This document shows positions 50,167 through 61,595 of a stretch of DNA of 63,151 nt, one piece after another. This DNA is from Linderina pennispora. Taxonomy: Eukaryota > Kickxellomycota > Kickxellomycetes > Kickxellales > Kickxellaceae. Every line of letters begins with the position of its first letter. Positions within the stretch are counted from its first letter, which is position 1. The notes below the pieces were generated by a model, which did no database searches, was not told where the DNA came from, and worked only from the letters and a program-made list of their open reading frames with translations. The stretch is taken from positions 1 through 63,151 of the forward strand of contig NW_024468293.1 of the NCBI RefSeq assembly GCF_002104995.1, written 5' to 3'. The position numbers and the translations under genes were made by a program.

Positions 50167-50831
50167 TTAGAAGAGGGCAGCGGCGGCAACAATGGCGGCA
50201 CCGAACGAGCCAGCCAGAACCTTGGCAGCGCCGTTGCTCTCGGTCTTCTTGTCAGTAGCCGACGACTTGTCAGCACCCGACGAGGACTTGGGGGCACCCG
50301 ACGGCTTGGCACCCGAAACAGCAGACTCCTCATCAGCCTTGGAGCTCGGCTCTGAGGCGTGAGAAGCGGACGACTTGGGAGCCGAGGTGGGGGCAGCTGA
50401 CGGCTTGTCCTCAGCCGACGAGGACGGGGCGGAGGTGGGGCGGCCGACGGCTTGTCCTCAGCCGACGAGGAGTGGGCGGCGGTGGGCTCGGGGCTCGGCT
50501 CGGCGGCGGTGGGCTTGGAGTCACCAGTGGGCAGGGGCTTGCCGTCGGCGGTGACGCCGGTGATGCCAGCGCGCTCAAACAGGTTGTTAAGAATGGCGGG
50601 GGGGATGCCGGTGGCGACCTGCTGGATGAGATCCGTGTTGAAGGCCTGGGTGATCTTGGTGCCGCCGATGATCGAGGTGGCAACGGCGTACAGCTGGGCG
50701 TTACCGGCCTGGAGAAGGGGCAGGTCCCCCTCAATAAGGCTGGTCAGCTGATCCCAGTGCTCAGAGATGATGGCGAACGGGTCGGCGGCGGCGGCGACGG
50801 TGGCAAGAGCGGCGATGGCGGCAATCTTCAT
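50167..50831 (-). CDS. HW-family secreted GPI protein, one frame break in the stalk
   Basis: Signal peptide MKIAAIAALATVAAAA and an intact HW module: ISEHWDQLTSLIEGDLPLLQ, NAQLYAVATSIIGGTKITQA, IQQVATGIPPAILNNLFERA and GITGVTADGKPLPTG. The stalk contains a repeated AEDKPSAA block. At about 50440 one C is missing from a C run; restoring it changes an improbable Pro/Arg-rich ending into SAPKSSASHASEPSSKADEE and then the GPI signal VLAGSFGAAIVAAAALF, stop at 50167-50169. This tail matches the family member at 48277, which supports the correction. Start and signal agree exactly between the two genes. About 1.2 kb separates them; both are on the minus strand, consistent with tandem duplication. 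Confidence 0.72.
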
Positions 50832-53700
50832 TTTGAATGTGTTGTGTTTGTTCGTAAAACGAAAGAGAGTATTAGATGTGCGGACGAGATATCCTAACGG
50901 TACAAAGGGGAGAGAGGGAAAGAAAAAGATTCTTAAGCAGTGGAACTTGGTGCATCCGGCAGTGGCCTCCTTCCCGGTTCTGTTTTATACTGCTGTCGGC
51001 CCGACATGCCAACAAGGGGCGAATCTGCCCTTAGTGTACGAGACTGAGGGATGAGGCGGCTCCAGGCAGCAGCAGTCATTTCTGCCAATAAAGAGGGACG
51101 AGGGGGGTGTTGCGAACCTCAATGTCGTCTTCACTTGCACTAGTGGCAAAGGAGAAGAGAAAGGAGGGATTTTCAATATGCCCAATCACATTCGTAGCAA
51201 ATCTGCAAACATTATCGCAATTTCTGTTGACGCGGCGCTCCCATTGTGCAGCCAGCATTTTCCACTAAAACCGTGGGTGTTTGCGGCCCACAGCCGCCTG
51301 TCTGGCAATGGCGTGGAGTGTCAGCAAAAGCATTGGTTTGCGCCCTGTCGCCGCTGTCAAAATGCCGTTTTTCCGTGGGCATATTGGCCAGTTGGCTGTC
51401 ATATTGAACACAATTGGCCCAGGAGCTGACTAGGACAGGAGCAAAACACACGCCTCTCACTGCCGGCCCTTCTAGGGACACAGGACGGGCAGGGCCAGCA
51501 GACGGGGATTGGGCAGAATTTACGGGATCATCTTTAGCCTGAAGCTGGTCGCTTCGCTCAATCCACATTTCCGAGTGGGTTCTCAGTGTATCGCATGCTG
51601 CCCGTCGTTGACGCCCAAGGGATGGGACCACTGGCCAGGGCGAATTGCACTGCTAGTCATATGTGGCTGCAGAAGGCGTAGAATGGGTTGTCTCTGAAAA
51701 ATGGGCTGCTCCACACGCCGCAGCCTTCCAATCTAAACAGACGCTGCTGTCCGACACGGCATAGGTTTTTTATGTTTTTGGTCATCCCCACACAGCCTGT
51801 AGCAAACCGCCATTAACCAGCACCTCGCCGCGAAAGAGGATTTGGGTATTCCGCTTGTGCGACGTACAGTGGTAGTGAGCAGCAATTCTGACTGTTTTCT
51901 GTGTTGCTAGCAAATGGCCAGTCCGCAAGAATGGTCCCACCAGCTGTATTTTTTCCTGCGCAGACCGCCTGGAGGCGGAAGCCACGCGCCCTTTACAGCC
52001 AGCCCGCAGGCAGGCGGGCCCAACCGTTTGCGTCGTGCATGCCGAATGGTCCGCACATTCATTGGAAGGGGGCAGTCGTAGAGGAGCCTTGCTTTTTGCT
52101 GGTCAGCAGCCAGCTCAGCTGCAGGATGGAGGGAAATGGACAGAGACAGAGAGCACGGGATTTGCCGCCTTGACGGGTATCTACAAGGATTCTTTCATGT
52201 GCCAGTGTCAGGCTGCTTCGCTTATTCCGCTCTGTCCTTCTGGCCGAGCCAGATGGAAACCGGTTGTCATTTCAGAGGAAATGCGTCTCATTATTTTATT
52301 GCAGCGAGTGTGTGTCATATGAGCTGCAGTGGGTGTTTGCCAGCGCGTAAAGGGCTCGTGATGGTGCAGACGAGCAAAAGGAGCAACCGCTGCTTCCCAA
52401 CTGGTTCTCGGACTCTGCGCCCCGCCGAATACTTTGTACAATCACTCAGCGATCTCCCTACACAAGAGCGTCCGTGCATCACCAGCTTCTTTTTTTTGCC
52501 CACATCGGCAAATCCATGGTATGTTTCGTTTTTGCCTGTTTTGGCGGAAAATGGGGATTATGCTGTATGGAACCTGGCCCCAAGCAGAATGCAAGTGGTG
52601 TACGCACCTGCCATGTATAATCATTTTCCCAGAGCCTGGTGGGGAGCTGGTTTGGGAATCCAAAGTGGTCCACTTGCTCCACGCAGTAACCCCGGGTACG
52701 TTGGGAAGAGGCAGACTGGCAGCCAGCCAGACTACCCATGTCAGGATAGCAGCTCAGCACCAGACATTTTTGGGGAGGAGGGCTGAGGGACGAGAGGGAG
52801 GCAAGGCTACTGCTGCCCGGCAATCAGGTGATGCGATTGTGTTGGAGCAGGTGACGACGTGTTGGGCATGGTATGCACCCGCTGGAATTGCGAGCACATC
52901 ATGCCGCTGAGCGTGAATGCAGCAGTCCCGGACCGGCATCGTGGAGGAACAGATCGAGATAGACGCTGCGGTGTGCTCGGAGCACTTGTAGCCTCCGATG
53001 TCTTGGCTTTCCACATGTCGCTGGCCACAGTTATGCGCACCGCCATCGATGTGTGTCCTGCAGATATGCAAATGCACGAGGAGAGCCAGATGAGATCCAC
53101 ACGTAGCGATGCCCTCACATGTATCTGCTTGGCGCAATGGCTTGCAGCGCGCAGGAGGCAAAGCGTATGGTGATTCGGTGATTGGAGCGAAAATGTTGCA
53201 CAGGGAAGGCCAAGGGGGTGGTGGCACCCCACTGGTGACCATCCCCTCACTTTTCTCCATTCGACTAGCTGCAGCGGCTGCCGCTTGCTGCCGCAGCGTG
53301 CTGAGGGAATGCGGAAAAGGAAAAGGGGTGGCCAAAAGTAGTGCGGATCCCACTCTTGGTGTATTCTTGGACTTGCACAGCAGATTCGCTTGTCCCGAAC
53401 GCTTCATGGATGTCCAAGTAACGTGCAATTCACCCTCAGCCTCCACTGAGCCGAGCTAGGCAGCGCAGAGTGGGAATGCAAAAGGGGGCAGTGGGAAACT
53501 GCTGTATTACGAGCGATCGTCGAAAGAGTACATTCACCCACGATGTATTTGGGCCTCCCCACCCGGCACGCAAACAAAAACGTAAGTTTGCAGTAGGACG
53601 CTGGACCAGGGGGAGGGACTAATGTGGTGCCAGGCGAGCTGCCTGGCTGGCTCATCGCTACATCATGATGGACCGCATCGCAGCGATAAAAACCGATAGT
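50832..53700. other. Gene-free region of about 2.9 kb
   Basis: No open frame here has domain or composition support on either strand; the longest (230 codons, minus) lacks any recognisable feature. The first 150 bases include the HW promoter (TTTATA at 50984-50989). The distal end contains GATAAAAA near 53685, about 40-50 bases before a likely transcript start for the MFS gene. Much of it may be upstream regulatory sequence. Confidence 0.4.
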
Positions 53701-53739
53701 CGGGACCACGCTAGGCGGTCCACTCACCCTGTCTCTCAT

Positions 53740-54826
53740 TGCTCTTGCATAGATTTTTCTCCCCTCTTTTCTGCTGCTCGCACTCGTGTCATTTGCTAGT
53801 CTATTGCCGCCCACTGACGTATATTTTCAACCGCGCCCAGCATACTGCGTCGTCACGAGCCAATATCTCTTTTTGTTACAAACGACCCACGCGCTCCTCG
53901 CCGCCTACCGAAATAAGACTCGAAACACCACAAGGTACGTGCAAAAGCAGCTTCCGTGGTTGCCCAGAGCGCAGAAAGACCCATTTTTGGTCACTGAATC
54001 ACGTTCATGGAAGGAATTTCTTACCCGATCCACTTCGACGGCATATTTCACATGCTATATGTGCCTCCGCGTGGGGAGAAGAGGGGAGCTGTGCTTTTCT
54101 GTCCTACGGCCGTGTGATCGACTTTGCCACCAAATATGCCGAGACTGCTTGTGCTGCTGTGTATGCCTGGACATGTGCCAAAGTGCGTGCGGGCGGAGAA
54201 GGACCTGCCAGTGAAGTCGAGTGTCTAGTGACCGCAAGGTGTGTCTGTGTGTGCGCCCCTAAATCTGGACAAAAATGCGCAAAGGACATGGGTCGGAAAG
54301 CGATTGACAGTGCTCGGCACACCAAGCAACGGTCGGTCACTGCCCCCCGACCTCTTACCCCCACCTCCACCGGTTGCCCAAAACTCCTGGGTTCTACTGC
54401 CGCCTGCAATCTTTTTGGTCGGTTGGCGGAAAATCGCCTTGCAAAATTTGTTGGAGATGCAGTAGAAGAAAAAACGGCGATTCCTCTGGTGACCAATGCT
54501 ATGCAGGCTGACTTTCTCCCAACCTTTCCCTTCCCGCCTGCGCAACCTGTATGCCCACCTCCTGTCGCCGTGCTCAGGGGCAAGGGCGTCCGTGGGGCAT
54601 GATCACATATATAAGAACACAATCCCTGTCGTCCGTCCATCTCCAAAGTGGCTCATTGTCAAAAAAAAATTTCCCTTCACTTTTTTGTTGCAGACTATCC
54701 TAAAGGCGGGCTACTCTTCTCCTTTCCTTTCCAGTTTGCTCCGTTATCTCAGATATTTTTGACACCTTTATTGACTTCCTCCCTATTTCGCTCTCCTTAA
54801 CGTTTACTTAGACGAATTCTTCTGCC
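53740..54826 (+). other. Probable 5' leader of the MFS gene with a 759-nt intron
   Basis: The leader is pyrimidine-rich and ends CACAAG followed by GTACGTGC at 53935. A TTTTTTGTTGCAG acceptor ends at 54693. This would give a non-coding first exon (about 53740-53934), a 759-nt intron and a second leader exon running into the ATG at 54827. A 287-codon open frame through this region has no coding character. The call rests on splice consensus and base composition. Confidence 0.45.
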
Positions 54827-57204
54827 ATGTCGGACTCTCCGCAGCGCTCCGTTGAGGCCGCTCAGTCGACGGACGAGAAGAACCTGGGCATTGTCGAGTA
54901 CGACGTGCCGCGCGTCTCCCGTCCCAAGCTCATTCTCTTTGCCATTGGGTAAGTTGCATATAATTTTCGGCTCATATTGCGCTGCGACTAAGCCATTCTG
55001 CCTACTGCTTCGTGATTGTGGCGCCTCCAGATTCTGCTGGAGGAGTGCGCACACGACAAGGGGCAGCTGCAGTGAGGGCCTTGCATGTGGCGCTGGGGTG
55101 TGTCTATGACAGCTGGTTTCTGGGTTCGGGCAGTAGCTCTACGGCCTGCCCGCCCATCTTGTTTACTGCTGCTCGAGATCGCAGGGCGGCATCTGGGATG
55201 TGTCTGCCGCACTCCCCAGGACCGGCAGCACACCGATGCACTGCAAAAAGAACCACTGCTCCTTCCCATTTGCGGACCATCCATCCGTCTGCCTGTTAAA
55301 ATTGCCACAAGGCGGTTTGGGACCTTCGACTGGGGTCTCATTTCCATATTTGCCTCGCAGCCTTTTGGTTTTCTTTTTGGGTTCTGGCAGAATGTCGCTA
55401 TGCCTCTTGGTTCCTAGATTGTATCACCTCAGTCCCAACAACTCTGGCAGCGTCCTGTTCGGCATCTGGGGGAGGTGCCACCACAGAAAGAATAAAGCAC
55501 GGTGGAAACGCCGATGGCGAAGGCCAGGAGGATGATCCCCGCTTTATTTTGGTCATCAACAGATCACCGCACATCTCCCATCAATTGGCCTACTCGCCCC
55601 CACATGTGAAGGTGCATATGCTGCAGCGCAAACCTTGTTTACACTTCGATAGAACATTCGCATCATTCCACCTCGCATCTGCCAGCTAATCCGGATAACC
55701 ATTGTGTAGTGCATTCGTCGCCGTGTTTGCAGCCAGCTACTCGGCCGTGGTGCCGGCGTCGTTCTTTGTGCAGGCCGCCAGGCCGTGGGGTGTGTCCGTC
55801 AGCTCCCTGTGGATGATTGCAGCGTACCTCATCGGCTACCTGAGCTTCATTCTGCCAGCGTCCCGGATTTCCGAGTATACCGGCCGCCTGGCGGCATTCT
55901 GGTTCGGTCTGATCATGTTCACTGTGTTTGCGGGCGTCGCGGGCCATGCCAGCACCGCGCGCACCTTTGATATTCTGCGCGCATTCCAGGGTGTCGGTGC
56001 CGGTTTCATGACGTCTATCAGCCATCTGGTGCTTGCCAGCAACACGTCGGCCAAGAGCCGCTCCATGTTCGTTGGCGGTTTGGTTGCCGCGCAGCTGTTC
56101 GGCGCTGGCTCCGCCCACATGATCGGCGGAGCCCTTGCTGCTGAGGGCAAGTTCCGCTGGGGAATCTACCTCGGAGCTCCTCTGATGGCCGCTCCGGCGC
56201 TGCTGTGCACGCCGGCGCTGATTGCTGACAAGAAGCCCACGCGCACTGAGACTGTGGCCAACCGCGTTATCCACTACGACTACATTGGCACATTCATCCT
56301 CATCGGCACCGTTGTGATGCTGACCCTGGGCACTGTGTTTGGTGGCAACGAGCATCCATGGGGCTCGGCTATGGTCATCTGCCTGCTTGTGTTTGGAGCC
56401 GTCGGCATTGCCGTGTTCCTGGTGTACGAGAAGCTTGTGGCCAAGCGCCCGCTGATGGACAACCAGTGGCTGCACGTGCGTAATCTGCAGATCTCGATCA
56501 TCGGCATTCTGTTCATCTCGATGACTGTGTATGCGCTGGCTGTCTATGTCCCGATCATGTACATGACTGTGCGCCAGCTGCCGACCAACAAGGCTGGCCG
56601 CATGTCGGCGCCGTACTGGGGCACTAGCATGGGAACTGCGCTGCTGTCTGGTCTTGTTCTCCGCTACCAGCCCAAGGCCGCGCGCCCGCTGATCTGGGTC
56701 GGTCTCACCATCGGCACCATCTTCGCTGGCCTATACTACACCTTCACGGTTCATGAGGACATCACCAAGGAGCGCGCGTTCCTGGCTCTGGCTGGCGCCG
56801 GTGTCGGTCTTGCCTTCCCCGCCATCACCTACATTGCCCAGATCTGTGTTGCTGCTGACGAGGCTGGCTTCGCCGCCGTCATGGGCCACTTCCTGTCGAT
56901 CATCGGCGGTATGCTTGGCCTGATCCTGTACCAGGCTGGGCTGAAGAGCCAGCTGATCAAGAACCTGCAGCCCATCTTCGTGGCCGATCCGCTGCTTTCG
57001 ACGTTCAATGTGCCCAAGATGGACATTGCTGCGCTGGAGGTGGCTGCGCCCAACATGGTCGCGTTCGTGGCCAAGAAGAAGGCTGACCTCATTGCCGACC
57101 ACATGATGCACTCGCTGCACATCACCTTCATCCTCTCGGTGCCGTTCCTGGGCGCCGCCCTGCTGATCACGCTGCTATACAAGCACCACCACGCCCAGCA
57201 CTAA
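54827..57204 (+). CDS. MFS transporter, 14-TM type, one 761-nt intron
   Basis: Exon 1 (54827-54948) encodes MSDSPQRSVEAAQSTDEKNL and ends in phase at KLILFAIG. The intron (GTAAGTTG ... TTGTGTAG, 54949-55709) joins to AFVAVFAASYSAVVPASFF. The product has 538 residues and about 14 hydrophobic segments. SSLWMIAAYLIGYLSFILPA, ILRAFQGVGAGFMTSISHLV and GAGVGLAFPAITYIAQICVA resemble DHA2-type transporters, but the usual motif A GxLaDrxGrr is replaced by ASRISEYTGRL. It ends in an unusual His-rich KHHHAQH. Codon bias is strong, suggesting high expression. The substrate is unknown. Both this gene and its leader carry introns much longer than others in the window. Confidence 0.78.
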
Positions 57205-58004
57205 TTATAATCTTGTCATTATCGTACATTCTCCTCTTTACTTGTCACAGTTAACTAATCTTCCCGACTTTTTTTCTCCACTCCTCCCCCTCCCGCCCAT
57301 CCGTTGACATGCAGAGCATTCTCCCACCGCCCATCTTCCCCCTTCGCCCTTATCACGACCCGCTTTCTCTTTTCTGTGTTTAACGAAAATGACATTCGCC
57401 CCCACCTTGGCCCCTTCAGGAACACTATCTAGTAATTTAATCTTCAATCTGCGGGTATTTGTCATCTCGGCGAATAGAACGCCGAGCCCTCGGTGCGAAT
57501 CTCCTCCCTAATAGCCAGCTGCAATCAGGTCCTGAGTCCATTGGCTCCTTGGGATGTGTCTGTTGTGGCAGGGGATCTGCTGGGTGCCGTCATCGATGTC
57601 CTGTTTTGAAAGGTTTGCCGTTCTCTGCAAGCTGGCGTGGAGGGAGTTTGTGGCAAGATCCAATCGACGGGTTTTAGGCATGTGCCTGAAACAGCGTATT
57701 AAGCTAGCATGCACACTATGAAGCGCTGCTGCAGTTGTTCCTTCGTCTGCGTCAAGCAAGGGCCGGCCGGTCCCCCACTGTTGAGGATTGCAAGTCACAA
57801 AAATAAAAGTTTTCATGCTCGGTTGACTTGATTCACGAGACAGGTATAAAAGACCAGGAAGCCCTGCCAGTATCCACCAGAACCCGCTAGCTGCTTTTTT
57901 TTTCTACCACCAGGCTCCATTGGTTTTCTCCTTGTTCCTGCATTAACTCAGCCTACATTCCCCATTCATTACAAAGCTCTCTAGCTCTGAGAAATACACT
58001 CGCC
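57205..58004. promoter_or_regulatory. Intergenic region with promoter of the small AGIGGY gene
   Basis: About 800 bases. The first part is pyrimidine-rich 3' sequence of the MFS gene. TATAAAAG at 57845-57852 followed by a T run and C/T-rich leader precedes the ATG at 58005. No gene. Confidence 0.45.
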
Positions 58005-58229
58005 ATGTCGCCGATTCCTTCCATCAAGAGCACATCGTCCTCGATCACCGTCCAGTTCTTCACGCAGTCTGTTGCTGAGCCGCAGATCAGCCGCCGCGTT
58101 ATTGCCCGGAGCCACCAGCAGGCTGGAATTGGCGGATACAGGAACATCCACAAGCCGTCGCATATTGGCGGGCCCACGAGCCGGCGGTACCAGGACAGCG
58201 GGATGGGCAAGACTTGCCACAAGCACTAG
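58005..58229 (+). CDS. Small basic protein with AGIGGY motif, copy 1
   Basis: 74 residues: MSPIPSIKSTSSSITVQFFT at the N-terminus, then AGIGGYRNIHKPSHIGG, TSRRYQDSGMGKTCHKH. No signal peptide. The C-terminal 40 residues match the next plus-strand gene at 59187-59534 (AGIGGYKNV, IGG, RRDSGMGK), including a conserved cysteine after GMGK. It resembles, loosely, fungal short proteins with repeated GRGGxGN motifs, but I cannot assign a family. Expression is supported by a TATA box at 57845-57852 and a C/T-rich leader. Function unknown. Confidence 0.55.
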   Translation: MSPIPSIKSTSSSITVQFFTQSVAEPQISRRVIARSHQQAGIGGYRNIHKPSHIGGPTSRRYQDSGMGKTCHKH

Positions 58230-59186
58230 CTTCTTTCCAGTGTTCTCTCTGTATCATTAAAAGTTCGAGTTTCCATCGTAGTGATCCAATTATTTTTTTT
58301 TTTGCAAGTCACAAAAGCGCCTACGTACTTTTCAGAGTGCTCGTAGTCAGTCAACTGATAGAAAGGTGCTGGTTTCTGCTGGTTGTTTGTTGCATTGGTT
58401 GCGGATTTCCATCTTGTAGCCCGAGCAGTTGTCCCCTGGATCGGAGTGCAATGTGGCGGAAGTGATAGCGAGCCAGATGTTGTGTCTGCGGCAAAAGGCC
58501 CGCAATAGCCAGGCTCCGGATTACATGGCACGGTATACCGGCGCGAGGTCCACCTCAAACAGCCATCCCCCACACGACCCCTTAGATAGGCAGCGATTAC
58601 AGAAACACCATTCCGGCGCAGCGGATACAGCCCTTGATCAGGGGGTTTGCCGTTTGATTAGGGAGTGGTCGACTGGCCTCCATCTCCACATCAACCTCGC
58701 GTGGACCGTCCCTTCCTCGCCCCAAAATCCACCAGAGGTCTTGCTGCTGCCGTCTTATCGATCGGGAGACCGAATAGGCAACACTCCAGTAACAGCAGTG
58801 AACCGGCATGCAGTTGCGCTGTTCCGTGTAATAAACAGGTTGCTATTTCCAGCCACCTGGTGCTACCAAGACAAGGCAGCATTTGCCACAGAGAATGCTT
58901 GAGAAACCCACCATGACGAGGGACCGTGTCCCTTTAGAGGCGATAGTGACTGCTTCTGCGATCCATTGGCGGACCTCGCTCTGAAACATGGTCGCAAGAT
59001 GCAGGAAAGCCGTGTCAAAAGGAGACTGCGTCAAACCTCGAGTCTCCTCAGGAATCCTCCAACAAGGGGACGGCGTCTAGATATAAAAGGGAGCAGGTGT
59101 GGGATGCTCTGACCTTCCTGGCCATCCCACTCATTTCTGTCACATCAATACCACTGTTTACAGGTATAAACATAATCCTACTGATA
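58230..59186. other. Intergenic region between the two AGIGGY genes
   Basis: About 960 bases with no recognisable gene on either strand. TATAAAAG at 59082-59089 is 98 bases upstream of the next start. Confidence 0.4.
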
Positions 59187-59534
59187 ATGTCGACTACGAC
59201 CGCTCCCATTGTTATTCCTTCGTCCGACTCTGTCCACTCAGTGCCATCTTCTAGTCTTGTGATCCGCTACACCACGCCCCAGCCCATGCCATCCTCCCAC
59301 CGCCGCAGCAGCAGCAACATCGTCATGCCCACTGTGCGCAGTGCCGGCATCGGCGGCTACAAGAACGTCCAAATTGACTCCATGATTGGTGGACACATCC
59401 GCGAACGCCGCGATTCCGGTATGGGCAAGCTCTGCATGCCGCGCCAGTCGCCTAGGTCTGAGCGTCGGTTCTCTTTCAAGCGCGTCATGTCGTTCAGCAA
59501 GCTGAGCCGGGCGTCGGCTTCCGAAACCAACTAA
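59187..59534 (+). CDS. Small basic protein with AGIGGY motif, copy 2
   Basis: 115 residues from MSTTTAPIVIPSSDSVHSVP. A Ser-rich N-terminal part with SSHRRSSSNIV precedes the shared motif AGIGGYKNVQIDSMIGGHIR and RRDSGMGKLC. The C-terminal extension is Arg/Ser-rich (RQSPRSERRFSFKRVMSFSK) with RRFSF and KRVMSF sites suited to basophilic kinases; copy 1 lacks it. No signal peptide. The in-frame upstream ATG at 59097 adds a hydrophobic stretch overlapping the leader and is less likely. Paralogue of the gene at 58005, sharing the same TATAAAAG promoter type. Confidence 0.6.
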   Translation: MSTTTAPIVIPSSDSVHSVPSSSLVIRYTTPQPMPSSHRRSSSNIVMPTVRSAGIGGYKNVQIDSMIGGHIRERRDSGMGKLCMPRQSPRSERRFSFKRVMSFSKLSRASASETN

Positions 59535-59570
59535 AAAAACTTGTAATTCTGTACTAATAAATCGCGCTTT

Positions 59571-61595
59571 CTATTTCCTTGGTATCCGCCGCTTGCCCTT
59601 GCTCTTGGCTGGCGCCTCGGCCACGCCCACCACCGATGCGCCCTGCAGCGAGCTGCCCGATGCGCTGATTTTCTCCTGCGCAGACACAAAAAACTGCAGA
59701 TCCCGCACCTGCTCCTTCAGGTCATCCATGCTGTGGTTCATCTGCGCGATAGTCTCGTTGAGCTTCGCCTGGTTGGCCATCAGATGCTGCGACAGCGCCT
59801 TTTCTTCGGCCAGCAGCCGCGCATCGTCAGTCGACTTCTTTATCCACTTGGCCACACTGGCCTCAAGCCGCTTCCGCTCCTCAGCCCACTCGCGGCGCTC
59901 AGACTCGGCCCGATCGCGCTGCTTCCCAAGATCCCTCTGGAGCTGATCCTCGTGCTCAGTCTGCGCCGCTGCCAGTCCTGTGTACTTTGTCTCAAGCTCG
60001 GCAAATTTGCGCTCGAGGTCAGCATACTGCTTTGGCCACCGCGCATTCTGGTGCTGCTGGCGGGCGAGCTGGATCTCGTAGTGCTCGCGCTGCGACTCGA
60101 GCTGCGAGGTAAGCAGGATCTCATACTCTTCGGTCACTGCATCCAGCTTTTCACGCGCCTCAAAGTACACATCCGAGGGGCAACTTGGCACCTGCTGGCT
60201 TGTCTTGGAGTCCGGCGGAGTGCTGCGATTGAGCCGTGATGTGCCGGCTTGCGGCACGGCCATTCTTGTGTGTGCTGGCGCCGACAGCTCAACTAGCTTG
60301 CCGTCAGCCTTGTTCTGTAGCAGCCGGTGCACATATCCATCCCCGACGTAGTCCCAAACGCGCTGCGATTCGAGCTCCATTGAGTACGGGTGCTGTGTCT
60401 GGCTGAAGTGGTCTTTGGCATGGCCGTTGACATACCGCCCACACCCGATCGTACCGCAGATAAGACATATCCACAGGTCGCCACCCCCCTGACATACACT
60501 GCACCGGTTATCGCTCGAACGCTCAGTGTTTCCTGGTGCATCTAGTTCCGACTCCTGGTGTGTGGGAGCATCAGCCAACCGGATCTGTGGGAAGCTGCCC
60601 ACGGCTTGCTGGAACCGTTCCTGGTCAACGAACGGCGACGTTTGGCTGTAGCGACACACGGGGCAGTTGCCATCGCCCCATTTGGCCAGACACCGGCAAT
60701 GGAACGTGTGCTGGCACATAATCGTCAGCAGCCCTGACGCTGAGCTGTCCAGTCGCTCCAGACATACCGGGCACGTCGGTAGTTCGTTGATTTCATCCAC
60801 ATCCCATTTGGGGTGCATAAACAGATGCTCCACAGCTGCCTTTACTCGTCCGTCGCCCTCGATATCATCGACCGCAATCTCAGCATACTCACACTCGACC
60901 TGGCTGATATAGACGACATGGCAGTTCTCGGGCTCCAGCGGGCTGAATGTCTTGCCATTGTAATACATGTAGAACTCGTCGGCATCCGCCGCTGCAGTAA
61001 GCCGTATCAGTATCATGTAGTGGTTGGGTGAGCGGTCGCGCAGCACACGGAGGTGCTCGATCCTGCTCTGAAACGGCGCCACGAACGACAAAAAGTCCGT
61101 CGGCGTCATGTACCCAGGCACTGCCAGAACTGCCAGCACGCGCGGCCGATTCGCTCGGGTGCTCACAGGTGTGCTGCTGCCATGCGACGACGACCCTGAG
61201 GCCTCTGCTGAACTATTCAGAGGCTGTGGCTCTGCTATCTGTTGGTTGCTGCGAAACAGCCTGAGAATCCCGACTTCGCACTCTGCCGACAGCTCTGGCA
61301 TTACCTCGAACACTGCACTCAGCCCAGTCTGCACACCCTGCATGCTGCTGTCTTTCTGGATTCTAAACCACTCGAGCTGGATACGTCCAAACCGATAGTC
61401 TACTGCGGTATGCAGGAAGTTTGCCAATTGCTGCGTCTGCTGTGTGAATTCGCGGACTGGCCGTCTGTGCTTCTTTAGTGTCGACAAGTGCTGGAGATCA
61501 CCGGCCAGGCTCTGCTGGAATATGTTGATACGCTTTGTCTTTGGCTGTGCTGTGACGACGTTTGTGAGGCCCACGTAGAGCTTGTAAACGTACAT
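59571..61595 (-). CDS. ETP1: BRAP2/Etp1 RING E3 ubiquitin ligase
   Basis: 674 residues, intact. A cytosolic E3 ligase that in animals dampens Ras signalling and in yeast responds to ethanol. The RRM-like BRAP2 domain is at about 150-240 (RVLAVLAVPGYMTPTDFLSF). The RING-H2 finger at 275-316 reads CPVCLERLDSS ... CQHTFHCRCLAKWGDGNCPV. The UBP zinc finger at 365-440 includes CSVCQGGGDLWICLICGTIG and GCGRYVNGHAKDHF. A coiled coil follows (about 480-645), ending in a basic KSKGKRRIPRK. All zinc ligands appear present. It diverges from the I78 inhibitor gene over a 255-bp promoter with a CRE-like site. Confidence 0.92.
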   Translation of the reverse strand: MYVYKLYVGLTNVVTAQPKTKRINIFQQSLAGDLQHLSTLKKHRRPVREFTQQTQQLANFLHTAVDYRFGRIQLEWFRIQKDSSMQGVQTGLSAVFEVMPELSAECEVGILRLFRSNQQIAEPQPLNSSAEASGSSSHGSSTPVSTRANRPRVLAVLAVPGYMTPTDFLSFVAPFQSRIEHLRVLRDRSPNHYMILIRLTAAADADEFYMYYNGKTFSPLEPENCHVVYISQVECEYAEIAVDDIEGDGRVKAAVEHLFMHPKWDVDEINELPTCPVCLERLDSSASGLLTIMCQHTFHCRCLAKWGDGNCPVCRYSQTSPFVDQERFQQAVGSFPQIRLADAPTHQESELDAPGNTERSSDNRCSVCQGGGDLWICLICGTIGCGRYVNGHAKDHFSQTQHPYSMELESQRVWDYVGDGYVHRLLQNKADGKLVELSAPAHTRMAVPQAGTSRLNRSTPPDSKTSQQVPSCPSDVYFEAREKLDAVTEEYEILLTSQLESQREHYEIQLARQQHQNARWPKQYADLERKFAELETKYTGLAAAQTEHEDQLQRDLGKQRDRAESERREWAEERKRLEASVAKWIKKSTDDARLLAEEKALSQHLMANQAKLNETIAQMNHSMDDLKEQVRDLQFFVSAQEKISASGSSLQGASVVGVAEAPAKSKGKRRIPRK

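Noticed and set aside
52754-53446. 230-codon minus-strand open frame
   Set aside because: No domain, no signal or membrane feature, no good promoter; looks accidental.
53739-54602. 287-codon plus-strand open frame upstream of the MFS gene
   Set aside because: Lies across a likely leader exon and intron, with no domain and odd Cys/His/Pro composition.
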